The notes: generated by a model not told the origin, from the letters alone. 64,000 nucleotides of DNA from JAQBVV01 sp965249205 (GCA_965249205.1 CBDFLL010000006.1:1612001-1676000); one strand, 5' to 3'. Positions 43,080 through 52,256 are shown, counted from the stretch's first letter. Numbers and translations are program-made.

Positions 43080-43502
43080 TTACGGTATCGGGGCGCCGGT
43101 GCCAGACGAGCCCAGGAACAGCGTCGTGCCATCGGGCAGGGTGAGGTCGCGGCCGTTCGCCCGGCGGGAGCCGTCCTTCGAGCGGTACCCATCGATCACG
43201 ATCCTGGTGCCGGGCAACAGCGCCTCTTTCGTGAAACCTCGGCGGAACAACACGTTCGGCGTGCCGGCCTCGATCGCCCACTTCTCAATCGACCCGTCGG
43301 GCAGCTCCACATCCACATGAATCCAGACGTGCGGATTGACCCATTCCATTCTGGTGACCGTGGCGTTCTCGAACGTCACGGGCTGGTTCGCATCGAATTC
43401 GGCGGCGAAGGCATGATGCGCCGACACCGTCGCGGGAGCAAGAGTGGTGCCCATCCCGGCACCCACGACCAGCGCGATTCCCAGAGCAGGTACTTTCAAC
43501 AT
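43080..43502 (-). CDS. DUF6152 protein, copy B
   Basis: This 140-residue protein has a signal peptide (LGIALVVGAGMGTTLAPATVSA), then HHAFAAEFDANQPVTFENAT, WVNPHVWIHVDVELPDGSIE and TRIVIDGYRSKDGSRRANGR. It starts at Met 43502 with GGAGAAAACG in front. It is a small periplasmic beta-rich protein of unknown function; the invariant NPHxW and GxPNxLxRxG patterns of the family are present. It is the intact partner of the degraded copy at 38057. Confidence 0.85.
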   Translation of the reverse strand: MLKVPALGIALVVGAGMGTTLAPATVSAHHAFAAEFDANQPVTFENATVTRMEWVNPHVWIHVDVELPDGSIEKWAIEAGTPNVLFRRGFTKEALLPGTRIVIDGYRSKDGSRRANGRDLTLPDGTTLFLGSSGTGAPIP

Positions 43503-43630
43503 CGTTTTCTCCTTCGCTGCGACCGGCCTCAGCACCCTCGCCACTCGCGGCGCCCGCGTTAGGATTAGCTTCGAAGCAGAGCCGTGTCAAGCCCCATTGA
43601 CGGATCATTCCCAGCGCGGAAGGCATACCG

Positions 43631-44203
43631 ATGTCACTGCTGACGCTGTGCGAGTGGCTCGAGCGCACGGAGTGGAACATCGCACTCCACGAGTCGCTGT
43701 ACGCCTATGCCGTCGTTGAGTCCATACATGTGTGGGCGCTGTGCTTGTTTGTGGGGTTCGCGGCGATGGTGGACTTGCGTCTGGTGGGCATCACGTTCCG
43801 GCGTGTGCCGGTCTCGGAGCTCGCGTCCCGGCTACTGCCCTGGACAAGAGTCGGCTTCGCCGTCATGGTCGTGACCGGCGTCCTGCTGTTCTACGCCATC
43901 CCGGTCCGGTCGTATCACAGCGTCTTCTTCCGCCTGAAGCTCGTACTGCTCGTGCTGGCCGGGCTCAACGTGTGGCTCTTTCACGCGGGCATCTACCGCT
44001 GGGTCACCACGTGGGATCTCGATGTGCGGCCACCTCGCCGGGCGCGGATCGCGGGGGCGCTCTCGCTCCTACTCTGGGCCGCGATCATCTTTTCCGGACG
44101 GATGATTGCGTACAACTGGTTCGACTGCGGCCGCCCGCAGTCGGATCTCATGAACCTGCTGGCAGGCTGCGGCGACTTCGTCGATCCGTACGCCGTACCC
44201 TGA
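43631..44203 (+). CDS. DUF6644 integral membrane protein
   Basis: This 190-residue protein has four to five hydrophobic helices (YAYAVVESIHVWALCLFVGF, VGFAVMVVTGVLLFYAIPV, LVLLVLAGLNVWLF, ALSLLLWAAIIFSGRMIAYN). An early His in VESIHVW and an FRLK segment are typical of DUF6644. It precedes a second member by 6 nt. The family often sits next to DUF6152, as here (129-nt gap, divergent). A heme or redox role has been considered for such cytochrome-b-like arrangements, but is unproven. Confidence 0.78.
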   Translation: MSLLTLCEWLERTEWNIALHESLYAYAVVESIHVWALCLFVGFAAMVDLRLVGITFRRVPVSELASRLLPWTRVGFAVMVVTGVLLFYAIPVRSYHSVFFRLKLVLLVLAGLNVWLFHAGIYRWVTTWDLDVRPPRRARIAGALSLLLWAAIIFSGRMIAYNWFDCGRPQSDLMNLLAGCGDFVDPYAVP

Positions 44204-44209
44204 GAGGCC

Positions 44210-44686
44210 ATGTCTCTGCTGCCGTTCTTCGAGTGGTGTGAAAACACGGCGATCGGCGAGGCGGTCCGGAATTCGGTGTGGCTCTTTCCGGTCATCGAGG
44301 GTTTCCATCTGGTGGCGCTGGCGCTCATCGGCGGCGCCGTCCTGCTGGTGAACATGCGCCTGCTCGGCCTGGTACTGCGAGGGCGGCCGGTCTCGGAGCT
44401 GGCACGCGACGCGCACCCGTGGTTCCTCGGCGGTCTGGTGGTGATGTTTGCCTCTGGCGTCCCGCTCTTCCTGTCCGAGTCGATCAAGTGCTACTACAGC
44501 GTCGCGTTCTGGGTGAAGATGTCAGCGCTCCTGGCCGTCCTGGCGTTTACCTTCACCGTGTACCGGCGCGTCACGCTGGCGGATGACGACCGGATCGGGG
44601 CCGTGCGGGGCAAGCTCGTCGCAGCGGTGTCGCTGGCGCTCTGGGCCGCGGTGGGCTGGGGCGGTCGGTGGATCGGGTTTTCGTAA
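44210..44686 (+). CDS. DUF6644-like integral membrane protein
   Basis: This 158-residue protein has helices LFPVIEGFHLVALALIGGAV, LGGLVVMFASGVPLFLSES, AFWVKMSALLAVLAFTFTVY and LVAAVSLALWAAVGWGGRWIGF. The His in EGFHL matches the position in the preceding protein. It is in the same operon as the 43631 gene and shares its layout (VSELARDAHPW versus VSELASRLLPW), so it is probably an ancient tandem duplicate forming a complex with it. Confidence 0.78.
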   Translation: MSLLPFFEWCENTAIGEAVRNSVWLFPVIEGFHLVALALIGGAVLLVNMRLLGLVLRGRPVSELARDAHPWFLGGLVVMFASGVPLFLSESIKCYYSVAFWVKMSALLAVLAFTFTVYRRVTLADDDRIGAVRGKLVAAVSLALWAAVGWGGRWIGFS

Positions 44687-44777
44687 GCGCGTTGTGACCG
44701 ATCGACGACAATGGGCAGCAAGGGAGCCACGGCATGAGAGTAGGGAGCAGGATGATGAGCGGGATATGCAGACCTAG

Positions 44778-46072
44778 CAGGCTGCTGAAAAACTCCGTGA
44801 AATGGGATCGACAGATCGATCCCGGCGTACTACCATGCTCCCAACACCGCTGAAGGGAGCCCCATCATGCGCGGACACGATGAGCAAAGCACTCACATGT
44901 TCAGCTACCTGTCGCCGGAACAGCGCGTGCCAGCCGACCATCCGCTCCGCGCGGTTCGCGCGCTGACGGACGAAGCGCTGAGAACGATGTCGCGCAGGTT
45001 CGCCGGCCTGTACGCCAACACAGGGCGTCCGTCGATCCCGCCGGAACAGCTGCTGCGCGCGTTGTTGCTGCAGGTGCTCTACACGGTGCGGAGCGAGCGG
45101 CTGCTGATGGAAGAGCTCAATTACAACCTGCTGTTCCGCTGGTTCGTGGGCTTGAATTTGGACGACCCGGTTTGGCATCCCACCACGTTTACCAAGAATC
45201 GCGACCGGCTGCTGGCGGGCGATCTCGCGGCCGCCTTCTTTGATGCGGTGCAGGCCCACGCGCGGGCGGCCGGGCTGCTCTCGGACGAACACTTCACTGT
45301 GGATGGGACCCAATTGGAAGCGTGGGCCAGCCTGAAGAGCTTTCGGTGCCGGGACGCGGCGGAGAGCGACCCGCCCGATGACCCCGGGAATCCCACGGTC
45401 AACTTCCACGGGGAGCGGCGGCGCAACGACACGCACCAGTCGACGACCGATCCGGAGGCGATGCTGCCTCGGAAGGGCCAGGGGAAGGAAGCCAAGCTGG
45501 CGTATCTGGGCCACGTGCTGCTGGACAATCGACAGGGACTTGTCGCCAACGTCTGCGCGACTCACGCGACGGGGACCGCCGAACGCGAGGCAGCGGCGCT
45601 GTTGCTGGAGGCCAGCGCGCCGCCGGGCAGCACGGTCGGGGCGGACAAGGGCTACGATGTGGCAAGCTTTGTGGCCGCTGTCCGTATCCGGGCCGTCACG
45701 CCCCACGTTGCTCAGAAGGTCCGCTGGAGTGCGATCGATGGCCGGACCACGCGGCATGCGGGCTATCACGTCAGTCAGCGGAAACGGAAACTCGTAGAAC
45801 AGGTCTTTGGCTGGATGAAGACCGTCGGCGGCTTGCGCAAACTCCGGCATCGCGGTGTCGCCCTCGTGGATTGGCAGCTTACCTTCGCCGCCACGGTCTA
45901 TAACTTGGTCCGGCTGCGGAATCTGGAGGCGAGGTGTCCCTGATCACCGGCCGCGCGTGTCGCCGGCCCCTTGATCGGGGCCAGCGCACAGCCGTGCGCA
46001 CCGTTGTCGGTCGGTGGTGACTCGCATGATCCTTAGAAAACGGCCCGATCACCCGGGTTCTTCAGCAGCCTG
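44778..46072 (+). mobile_element. IS5-family element, copy 2
   Basis: This 1295-bp element is flanked by CTAG (44774-44777 and 46073-46076). Same orientation and, apart from one synonymous base at 45826, same sequence as 15717-17011. The right CTAG is also the tip of the palindromic element copy B, so this IS landed in that element's end. Confidence 0.95.
44867..45943 (+). CDS. IS5-family transposase, copy 2
   Basis: This 358-residue protein is identical to the copy at 15806-16882: InsH-like N-terminal domain, catalytic VDGTQLEAW, VGADKGYDV and KLVEQVFGWMK. It is intact. The near-perfect identity of the two copies, 29,061 bp apart, shows recent transposition. Confidence 0.94.
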   Translation: MRGHDEQSTHMFSYLSPEQRVPADHPLRAVRALTDEALRTMSRRFAGLYANTGRPSIPPEQLLRALLLQVLYTVRSERLLMEELNYNLLFRWFVGLNLDDPVWHPTTFTKNRDRLLAGDLAAAFFDAVQAHARAAGLLSDEHFTVDGTQLEAWASLKSFRCRDAAESDPPDDPGNPTVNFHGERRRNDTHQSTTDPEAMLPRKGQGKEAKLAYLGHVLLDNRQGLVANVCATHATGTAEREAAALLLEASAPPGSTVGADKGYDVASFVAAVRIRAVTPHVAQKVRWSAIDGRTTRHAGYHVSQRKRKLVEQVFGWMKTVGGLRKLRHRGVALVDWQLTFAATVYNLVRLRNLEARCP

Positions 46073-46076
46073 CTAG

Positions 46077-46234
46077 TGGCGTGTCTCGGCCAAAGGAGGA
46101 CCGCCTCCCGGGCGGGGCATCCCGGCAGACGGCGTTGCTCCTCCCTCAAATACCGCCAGTATGCTCGGTCGTCGCGCCTGGCCCGCCGGGCGCCGCGCTC
46201 CGGGATCCGGTCCTCCTTCAGCCAAGACGCGCCA
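46077..46234 (+). repeat. CTAG-bounded palindromic element, copy B
   Basis: This 158-bp element lies between CTAG copies at 46073-46076 and 46235-46238. The arms TGGCGTGTCTCGGCC and the complement of the right-end AGCCAAGACGCGCCA extend into GGAGGACCG on both sides, about 40 bp of imperfect palindrome. The hydrolase reading frame runs through it (SRPKEDRLPGG to DPVLLQPRRATS), as the collagen-like frame does through copy A. Confidence 0.65.
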
Positions 46235-46248
46235 CTAGCAGGACGACG

Positions 46249-47820
46249 TTGGGAGCCACGGTCGCGATGGTGGTGTGCCTGGCTGTGGCCGCTTCGGCCC
46301 AGACCGGTCCGCCGCAGGGCACGCCGGTTCCGCAATTCTCGGGTCCGGTACCCGTCACTGCTGAGTCGTACCCGTACATGACGGCCAGCCGGCTGATCGA
46401 GCCGATGGATCTGTCTGCGTTGGGATACGTCGAAGAGGAGTACTTCATCAGCGGCCGCGCCAACGTGTACGACTGGGCCGCCGACGGCGACCTGACCGTG
46501 GCGACGCCGAACGCGCCGTACACCACGCGCATCCTCGTGCGCCGTCCGAGCGACGCGGCGCGCTTCAGCGGCAACGTGGCCGTTGAGATCATGCACACCC
46601 CGAACCGCCAGGACTTCAGCCTGATGTGGGGATGGGCGCACGACCACTTCCTGGAGCACGGCGACGCGTACGTGGCCGTCACCGTGATGCCGGTGGCTGC
46701 GCTTGCTCTGCAAGTGTTCGATGCGGAGCGCTACGCGTCGATCTCGTTTGCCAATCCCACGCCGGATGCCCCATGCCCCGATGGGCGCGACGGTGTCGGC
46801 GACCGGTCGATGGAAGAGGGTTTGCGGTGGGACATGATCAGCCAGGTTGGCGCCCTGCTGAAGAGCAGCGTCCCGGATCGTCCGCTGGCGGCGCTGCAGG
46901 TCGAGCATCTCTACATGACGACGCAGGACGCGGTCCTGCAAACCTACATCAACGCCATCCATCCGCACGCCAGGTTGCAGGGCGGCAGCCCGGTCTACGA
47001 CGGCTACGTCGTCAAAGGCGGCGTGCGGCCCGCGCGCATCAACCGGTGCGCGCCGGCGATCGCCGACGGTGATTCGCGCATCATCATGCAGAACGTCGGC
47101 GTGCCGGTCATTCACGTGCAGATGGAGGGCGACTTCCCGAATGCGTTCGCGGGGCGCCGTCCCGACAGCGACGACCAAAACGACCGCTTCCGTCTATGGG
47201 AAGTCACGGGCACGGCGCACTTCGACACGGCGGGGTATCGCACGGGCTTCCCGACGGTCTCGGACATGGTGCGGGGCGGTCTGACGCCCGACATCCGCGT
47301 GATTCCGCCGGAGATGAGCGGCTACACGTTTGAAACGCCGATCGAGTTGGGAGGCGAGCCGCGGTGCGAGCCGGCCATCACGATCGAGCAGCCGATCCTC
47401 GGTTACATTTTCAACAGCGCGTTTGCGAATCTCGATCAGTGGGTCCGCCGCGGCACGCCGCCGCCCAGCGCGGCACGCCTCGAGATCGTCAATCCCGGCA
47501 CGCAGCAGATGACGATTGTGCGCGACGAGTTCGGCAATGCACGGGGCGGCGTCAGGACGCCGTATGTCGAGGTGCCCAACGCGACGTATATCACCGCTCG
47601 CGAAAACACCGGCCGGTTGTGCCGCCAGTTCGGCTCCGCGGAGCCCTTTACCTGGAGCCGCCTGGAATCGGTGTACGGGGACTACGAGAACTACGCGGCG
47701 AAGGTCGAGGCGGCGGTGGACACGGCGGTGGAGGATCGCTGGCTCTCGGAGACCGACGGCCGAAAGGTCAAGGCGGATCTGCTGTCGGACCCCGGGCCGC
47801 AGGGCGCGTCCACACGCTAA
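46249..47820 (+). CDS. Abhydrolase_10-type secreted hydrolase (first of tandem pair)
   Basis: This protein is about 523 residues. Signal segment GATVAMVVCLAVAASAQ; then YMTASRLIEPMDLSALGYVEEEYFISG, PYTTRILVRRPSDAARFSGN, VEIMHTPNRQDFSLMWGWAH and GTAHFDTAGYRTGF. This is the alpha/beta hydrolase-domain (PF20091-like) family of large secreted proteins with unknown substrate. TTG 46249 behind AGGACGACG or ATG 46267 are the likely starts; the frame is open through the palindromic element up to GTG 46081. The next gene, 14 nt downstream, is a paralog. Confidence 0.82.
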   Translation: MGATVAMVVCLAVAASAQTGPPQGTPVPQFSGPVPVTAESYPYMTASRLIEPMDLSALGYVEEEYFISGRANVYDWAADGDLTVATPNAPYTTRILVRRPSDAARFSGNVAVEIMHTPNRQDFSLMWGWAHDHFLEHGDAYVAVTVMPVAALALQVFDAERYASISFANPTPDAPCPDGRDGVGDRSMEEGLRWDMISQVGALLKSSVPDRPLAALQVEHLYMTTQDAVLQTYINAIHPHARLQGGSPVYDGYVVKGGVRPARINRCAPAIADGDSRIIMQNVGVPVIHVQMEGDFPNAFAGRRPDSDDQNDRFRLWEVTGTAHFDTAGYRTGFPTVSDMVRGGLTPDIRVIPPEMSGYTFETPIELGGEPRCEPAITIEQPILGYIFNSAFANLDQWVRRGTPPPSAARLEIVNPGTQQMTIVRDEFGNARGGVRTPYVEVPNATYITARENTGRLCRQFGSAEPFTWSRLESVYGDYENYAAKVEAAVDTAVEDRWLSETDGRKVKADLLSDPGPQGASTR

Positions 47821-47833
47821 GGGAAGGATGCCG

Positions 47834-49504
47834 ATGATGAGTGGGCTTCAGAAAACATCACGGATCGGAGCGCTGGCGATCCTCGGGACCCTCGTGTGCG
47901 GCGTAGGACTGGTGTCCGCGCAAGGCGCACCGGGGTCGGTGCCGGTGCCTGTGCCCCGGTTCACCGGCCCGGTGCCCGTAACGGACGCCTCGCATCCATA
48001 CATGATGGCGAGCGAGTTGCTCGAACCGCTCGACCTGGCGGCCATCGGATATGTCGAGGAGGAGTACTTCGTCAGCGGCATGGCGAATGTGTACGACTGG
48101 GCGGCCAACCGGGACCTGACCGTGAAAACGGCGCGCGCGCCGTACACGACACGCATCCTGGTGCGGCGCCCGAGCGACGCGGCGCGCTTCAGCGGCAACG
48201 CCATCGTCGAGGTCATGCACGCGCCCTGGGGCCAGGACTTCGGCCTGATCTTCGGGTGGTCCTATGAAGGCATGATCGAGCGCGGCGACGCCTGGATCGG
48301 GGTCACGTCGTTTCCGTCGGCAACGGTGGCCCTCAAGAAGTTTGATCCCGCCCGCTACGCCACAATTTCGTTTGCCAATCCGGTGCCGGTCGATGAGTGC
48401 GAGGAGGTGTCGAACCGGGCGGCTGGGACTCGTCCGCTGGCCGCCTTCAACAATCATCCCTCCATGGAGGATGGGCTGCGCTGGGACATGTTCAGCCAGA
48501 TTGCCGCGCTGTTGAAGAGCGACGTGCCCAACAGACCGTTGGCGGCGCTGACTGTCCGGAACGTGTTCATGACCGCGCAGGACACGATCATCCTGACCTA
48601 TCTCAACGCCATTCATCACCACGCGAACCTGGCCAGTGGTCGGCCGGTCTACGACGGCTATGTTGTGAAAGGTTACGTGCGTCCGGCGCGGATCAGGCGG
48701 TGCGCGCCAAACATTACCGATGGGGATGGACGCATCATCATCCAGAACGTCAACGTGCCGGTGATTCAGTTGCAGATGGAAGGCGACTTCCCGAACTCCG
48801 CGGCGTCTCGCCGCGCCGATAGCGACGCGCCAAACGACCGGTTCCGGCTGTACGAGATCGCTGGTACGGCCCATTTCGACAGCGCCCCGTACCGCAAGGG
48901 CTTCCCGTCGCTGAAGGACATGGCCAACGCCGGGTTCGACCTGCCGTTCCGGACCTATCCACCGGGCCTCGCCGCGCACACCTTCCTGACCCCCTTCCCA
49001 GAGGAGGGCGTGGGCAAGTGCGTGCCCGAGGCCACGCAGGAACAGCCCATCCTCGGCTACGTCATCCAAACCGCGTTCCAGCAGCTGGCCGACTGGGTGG
49101 ACAAAGGGATCGCGCCCCCCAGAGCGCCGCGCCTCGAACTGGAGAACGTCGGAACGGAACAGGCCAGGGTCAAGACCGATCAGTTCGGCAACGCCGTCGG
49201 CGGCATGCGGACCCCCTACGTCGACGTGCCGTATGCGACCTATCACATGCACCATGCCTCCACCGGCAACGCGCCGCGGTGCCGGCAGTTTGGATGGGAG
49301 GAGCGTTTCGACTGGGTCCGGCTCCAGTCGATCCACGGCAGCTACGCCGCGTACGCCGCCAAGGTTGAGACGGCCGTTGCCAAAGCAATCTCCGATCGCT
49401 GGCTCACACCATCGACCGGGATGAAAGTGCGAGAGGACATGCTGTCGGTGATTCCGGCACGGCCGGCCGCGGACACTGGCAGCCCCGAAACCTCGACACG
49501 CTGA
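47834..49504 (+). CDS. Abhydrolase_10-type secreted hydrolase (second of tandem pair)
   Basis: This 556-residue protein has a signal peptide (IGALAILGTLVCGVGLVSAQ), then SELLEPLDLAAIGYVEEEYF, YTTRILVRRPSDAARFSGNA, VEVMHAPWGQDFGLIFGWSY, QNVNVPVIQLQMEGDFPN and EIAGTAHFDSAPYRKGF. It is clearly paralogous to the preceding protein throughout. It starts at ATG 47834, 6 nt from GGGAAGG. The two form an operon; a role in hydrolysing an extracellular ester is the usual guess for the family. Confidence 0.85.
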   Translation: MMSGLQKTSRIGALAILGTLVCGVGLVSAQGAPGSVPVPVPRFTGPVPVTDASHPYMMASELLEPLDLAAIGYVEEEYFVSGMANVYDWAANRDLTVKTARAPYTTRILVRRPSDAARFSGNAIVEVMHAPWGQDFGLIFGWSYEGMIERGDAWIGVTSFPSATVALKKFDPARYATISFANPVPVDECEEVSNRAAGTRPLAAFNNHPSMEDGLRWDMFSQIAALLKSDVPNRPLAALTVRNVFMTAQDTIILTYLNAIHHHANLASGRPVYDGYVVKGYVRPARIRRCAPNITDGDGRIIIQNVNVPVIQLQMEGDFPNSAASRRADSDAPNDRFRLYEIAGTAHFDSAPYRKGFPSLKDMANAGFDLPFRTYPPGLAAHTFLTPFPEEGVGKCVPEATQEQPILGYVIQTAFQQLADWVDKGIAPPRAPRLELENVGTEQARVKTDQFGNAVGGMRTPYVDVPYATYHMHHASTGNAPRCRQFGWEERFDWVRLQSIHGSYAAYAAKVETAVAKAISDRWLTPSTGMKVREDMLSVIPARPAADTGSPETSTR

Positions 49505-49586
49505 CGATGGCGACAGCAACTGTTTTCGATGTCGGCAGTCTCGGTGATGGATCGAGGAGTTCTGCGGCACACAAAGGAGCATCGAT

Positions 49587-50705
49587 ATGACCGTTTCACG
49601 TTTCGCAAGATTGGCGGTCACGGCGCTGATCGTCATCGTCTGGGTTGCGTTCCACGGAACCAGCGTGCAGACGCAACAGCCCAGCGGAGGCACGGCTCAG
49701 ACGCAAAGCGTTGAGCCCGTCAACAGCGGCGCCAATCCCTATCGCGCCATCCTGGATTGGGCGCAGTTCACGACAGAGGCAAGGCCGTGGGGTGGCTCCA
49801 ACGGTGTGGATATCGACCGGGACGGTATGTCCGTGTGGGCGGTCGATCGATGTTCGCCGGGCACGACCCCGGGGTGCATTGGCACCGACGCGAACCCCGT
49901 TCACCTGTTCGACGAGTCAGGACAGGAGATCAGAAGTTTCGGTGCGGGGTTGCTCGTGTGGCCACATGGCCTTCATGTCGATCGAGACGGCAACGTGTGG
50001 GTGGCCGACGCGCGAACGGCAAGCCCCGACGAGCTCCAGACGTTTCCCGGAGAAGGCGACAAGGGAAGCGTGGTCGTCAAGTTCAGCCCCGAGGGGGAGG
50101 TGCTGATGACGCTGGGGACGCCGGGTGTCAGGGGTAATCCGCCCGACGCTCTGACAGACCCGACCGACGTCGTGACGGACCCGGGGAACGGTGACATCTA
50201 CGTGGCAGAGAGCCACACGAACGTCGCCGATCCCAATCTGATCGGGCGCATCTCAGTATTCGACAGCGCGGGTAATTTCCTCAGGATCATCGGCAGCACC
50301 GGCACGGGGCCTGGCGAATTCCGTACGCCGCACGCCGTAGAGTTCGACTCGCAGGGCCGGTTGATCGTGGCCGATCGCCACAACCATCGCATCCAGATCC
50401 TGACGAAACAGGGAGAGTTCGTTCGTGAATACCACCAGTTCGGACGTACCAGCGGGCTGGCCATCGACGGCGACGACGTCATTTACACGGCCGACTCCGA
50501 GTCGGACGAGCCACGCCATCCGGGGTGGCGCAGGGGAATCCGGATCGGGAGCGTCACGGACGGCAGGGTGACGATGTTCGTCCCGCCACACATGTCGAAC
50601 AACCCCAACGGCGCCATGGGAGAAGGCATCGCCATCGACGCCGCCGGCAACATCTATACGGCGGAGGCCAACCTGAGGGGCGTGACTAAATACGTCAAGG
50701 ACTAA
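49587..50705 (+). CDS. secreted NHL-propeller protein, amidating-lyase-like
   Basis: This 372-residue protein has a signal anchor (LAVTALIVIVWVAFHGTSV) and a six-bladed NHL propeller: LLVWPHGLHVDRDGNVWVAD, LTDPTDVVTDPGNGDIYVAE, FRTPHAVEFDSQGRLIVADR and IAIDAAGNIYTAEANLRGV. This resembles peptidyl-alpha-hydroxyglycine alpha-amidating lyases, with His residues in blade loops that could bind zinc. ATG behind AAAGGAGCATCGAT. It follows the hydrolase pair by 82 nt and may be co-transcribed. Confidence 0.82.
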   Translation: MTVSRFARLAVTALIVIVWVAFHGTSVQTQQPSGGTAQTQSVEPVNSGANPYRAILDWAQFTTEARPWGGSNGVDIDRDGMSVWAVDRCSPGTTPGCIGTDANPVHLFDESGQEIRSFGAGLLVWPHGLHVDRDGNVWVADARTASPDELQTFPGEGDKGSVVVKFSPEGEVLMTLGTPGVRGNPPDALTDPTDVVTDPGNGDIYVAESHTNVADPNLIGRISVFDSAGNFLRIIGSTGTGPGEFRTPHAVEFDSQGRLIVADRHNHRIQILTKQGEFVREYHQFGRTSGLAIDGDDVIYTADSESDEPRHPGWRRGIRIGSVTDGRVTMFVPPHMSNNPNGAMGEGIAIDAAGNIYTAEANLRGVTKYVKD

Positions 50706-50876
50706 GAGGCTAAGCCTGTCGATCGCGGGATGACGCTTCGAGGCGTGCCCCGCGTCGGGCTGTCATCCTAGCTTGGCAAGAATCTGCCGACGACTCGGCC
50801 GATCGAACGCCGTCGTGCGAGAAGCCTGGTAAGATTTCCGTTTTCCGGCACCGGTGGAACCTGGCAGAGGGCAGCG

Positions 50877-51842
50877 ATGCAGCCACTTCGAACGCTCACC
50901 TTCGTGCTCGCCGCGCTCATCTTCGTCGGCGTGTCCTGGGTGGCGATCGCGCAGGCGCAGCAGACGGCGCCGGGATCGACAGCGGCCGGCGGCGTGTACA
51001 CGGAGGCGCAAGCGGCGCGCGGGCAGGCAGTGTACGGCGAGCTGTGCCAAACCTGTCACGGAGCGACGCTGGCGGGCGGGCTTGGCCCGCCGCTGGCCGG
51101 CGCGGGGTTCCTCGGCGCCTGGGACGCGCTTTCGCTCGCCGACCTCGTCGACAAGATCCAGTACACCATGCCGGCCACGAACCCGGGCACGGTGTCGCGC
51201 GCGCAGGCCACGGATCTGGTCGCACACCTTCTCAGCGCGAACGCGTTTTCCTCGGGGCCGGCCGAGCTCAGGGCCGATGACTCGCTGGCGCAGATTACGA
51301 TCGTCGGCCCTCCCGGCGCTCCCGGTGCCGCTGTCGCTGCTGGCGCCACCGCACAGCGGTCTGACGCGCGGCCACCCGGGAATCTGGCGCAGGTCATGCG
51401 CGGCATACTCTTTCCCAGTTCGAATCTGATCTTCAACGTCCAGAATTCGGATCCCGGCGAGCAGAAAATGGGTTGGCAGCCGGGGACCACGCCGTTTGGA
51501 TGGGCCGACTGGGGCGCCGGCATCTATTCAGGATGGGAACTGGTTGACTACGCGGCCATCGCGCTCGCCGAATCCGCACCGCTCCTGCTTGCGCCCGGTC
51601 GCCGGTGCGAAAACGGCAAGCCGGTCCCCGTGGAACGCGAGGACTGGGTGAGGTACACGGCGGAACTCGCCGACGCCGGCAGAGCGGCCTACCGCGCGTC
51701 ACAGTCGAGAAATCGAGATGCCGTGAGCGAGGTGACCAACCGGATCGCCGATGCCTGCCTGCTCTGTCACGAGGCCTACCGCGACAAGCCGGGGGGCACG
51801 ACGATCGATCCATCGAACAAGGCCGCGCGCTGCGCGCCGTAA
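50877..51842 (+). CDS. diheme c-type cytochrome
   Basis: This 321-residue protein has a signal peptide (FVLAALIFVGVSWVAIAQAQ). The first heme domain has GELCQTCHGATLAGGLGPPL and a Met in IQYTMPATNPG. A middle part (NLAQVMRGILFPSSNLIFNV) and a second heme site CLLCHEAYRDK at the C-terminus, in a helical cytochrome c'-like setting, follow. It is probably a periplasmic electron carrier. It has the same type of N-terminal domain as many Acidobacterial quinoprotein partners; no dehydrogenase gene is adjacent. Confidence 0.87.
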   Translation: MQPLRTLTFVLAALIFVGVSWVAIAQAQQTAPGSTAAGGVYTEAQAARGQAVYGELCQTCHGATLAGGLGPPLAGAGFLGAWDALSLADLVDKIQYTMPATNPGTVSRAQATDLVAHLLSANAFSSGPAELRADDSLAQITIVGPPGAPGAAVAAGATAQRSDARPPGNLAQVMRGILFPSSNLIFNVQNSDPGEQKMGWQPGTTPFGWADWGAGIYSGWELVDYAAIALAESAPLLLAPGRRCENGKPVPVEREDWVRYTAELADAGRAAYRASQSRNRDAVSEVTNRIADACLLCHEAYRDKPGGTTIDPSNKAARCAP

Positions 51843-51920
51843 CGGGGCGCAGCCCGACTGACCGCTACCTGCCGCTGTAAGGCGCGATCGAACGGCTTTG
51901 ACCTTCATACCCGTCGCGTT

Positions 51921-52190
51921 GTGCCCGCCAGCCAACGCGAACAACTCGAACGGGTGTGTCGATACGCGCTGCGGCCACCCGTGGCGCGGGAACGGCTCAG
52001 CGTCGCCGGGGGAGGGCGAGGCTCGCACCGATAACCTCACGGGCGCGGTTGGTCAGGGGGTGGTAGCCGCGCCGCCGTCGGATGCGCATCGTCGGCATGC
52101 ACGCGGCCGGCTCTGCGCGGACCTGATGCGCCGGACTTTCAGGTTCGACGTTCTGGCCTGCCCGCGGCGAGGGGGGTTATGCTCCGGTGT
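51921..52190 (+). pseudogene. IS91-family transposase remnant
   Basis: One frame reads VPASQREQLERVCRYALR and then PPVARERLSVAG. A later frame reads RLCADLMRRTFRFDVLACPR. These match two separated parts of IS91/Y2-type transposases: the region before the second half of the rolling-circle domain, and the C-terminal ADLMRRxFxxDVLxCP. The intervening several hundred residues and the catalytic tyrosines are missing. It occupies most of the 414-bp gap before the SBBP gene. Confidence 0.6.
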
Positions 52191-52256
52191 GTCGGCGGGC
52201 AAACGGAAGCGCCGGACGCTCGTGGGATCGTTTCGGTTTGGCCGCAAGGAGTCGCC

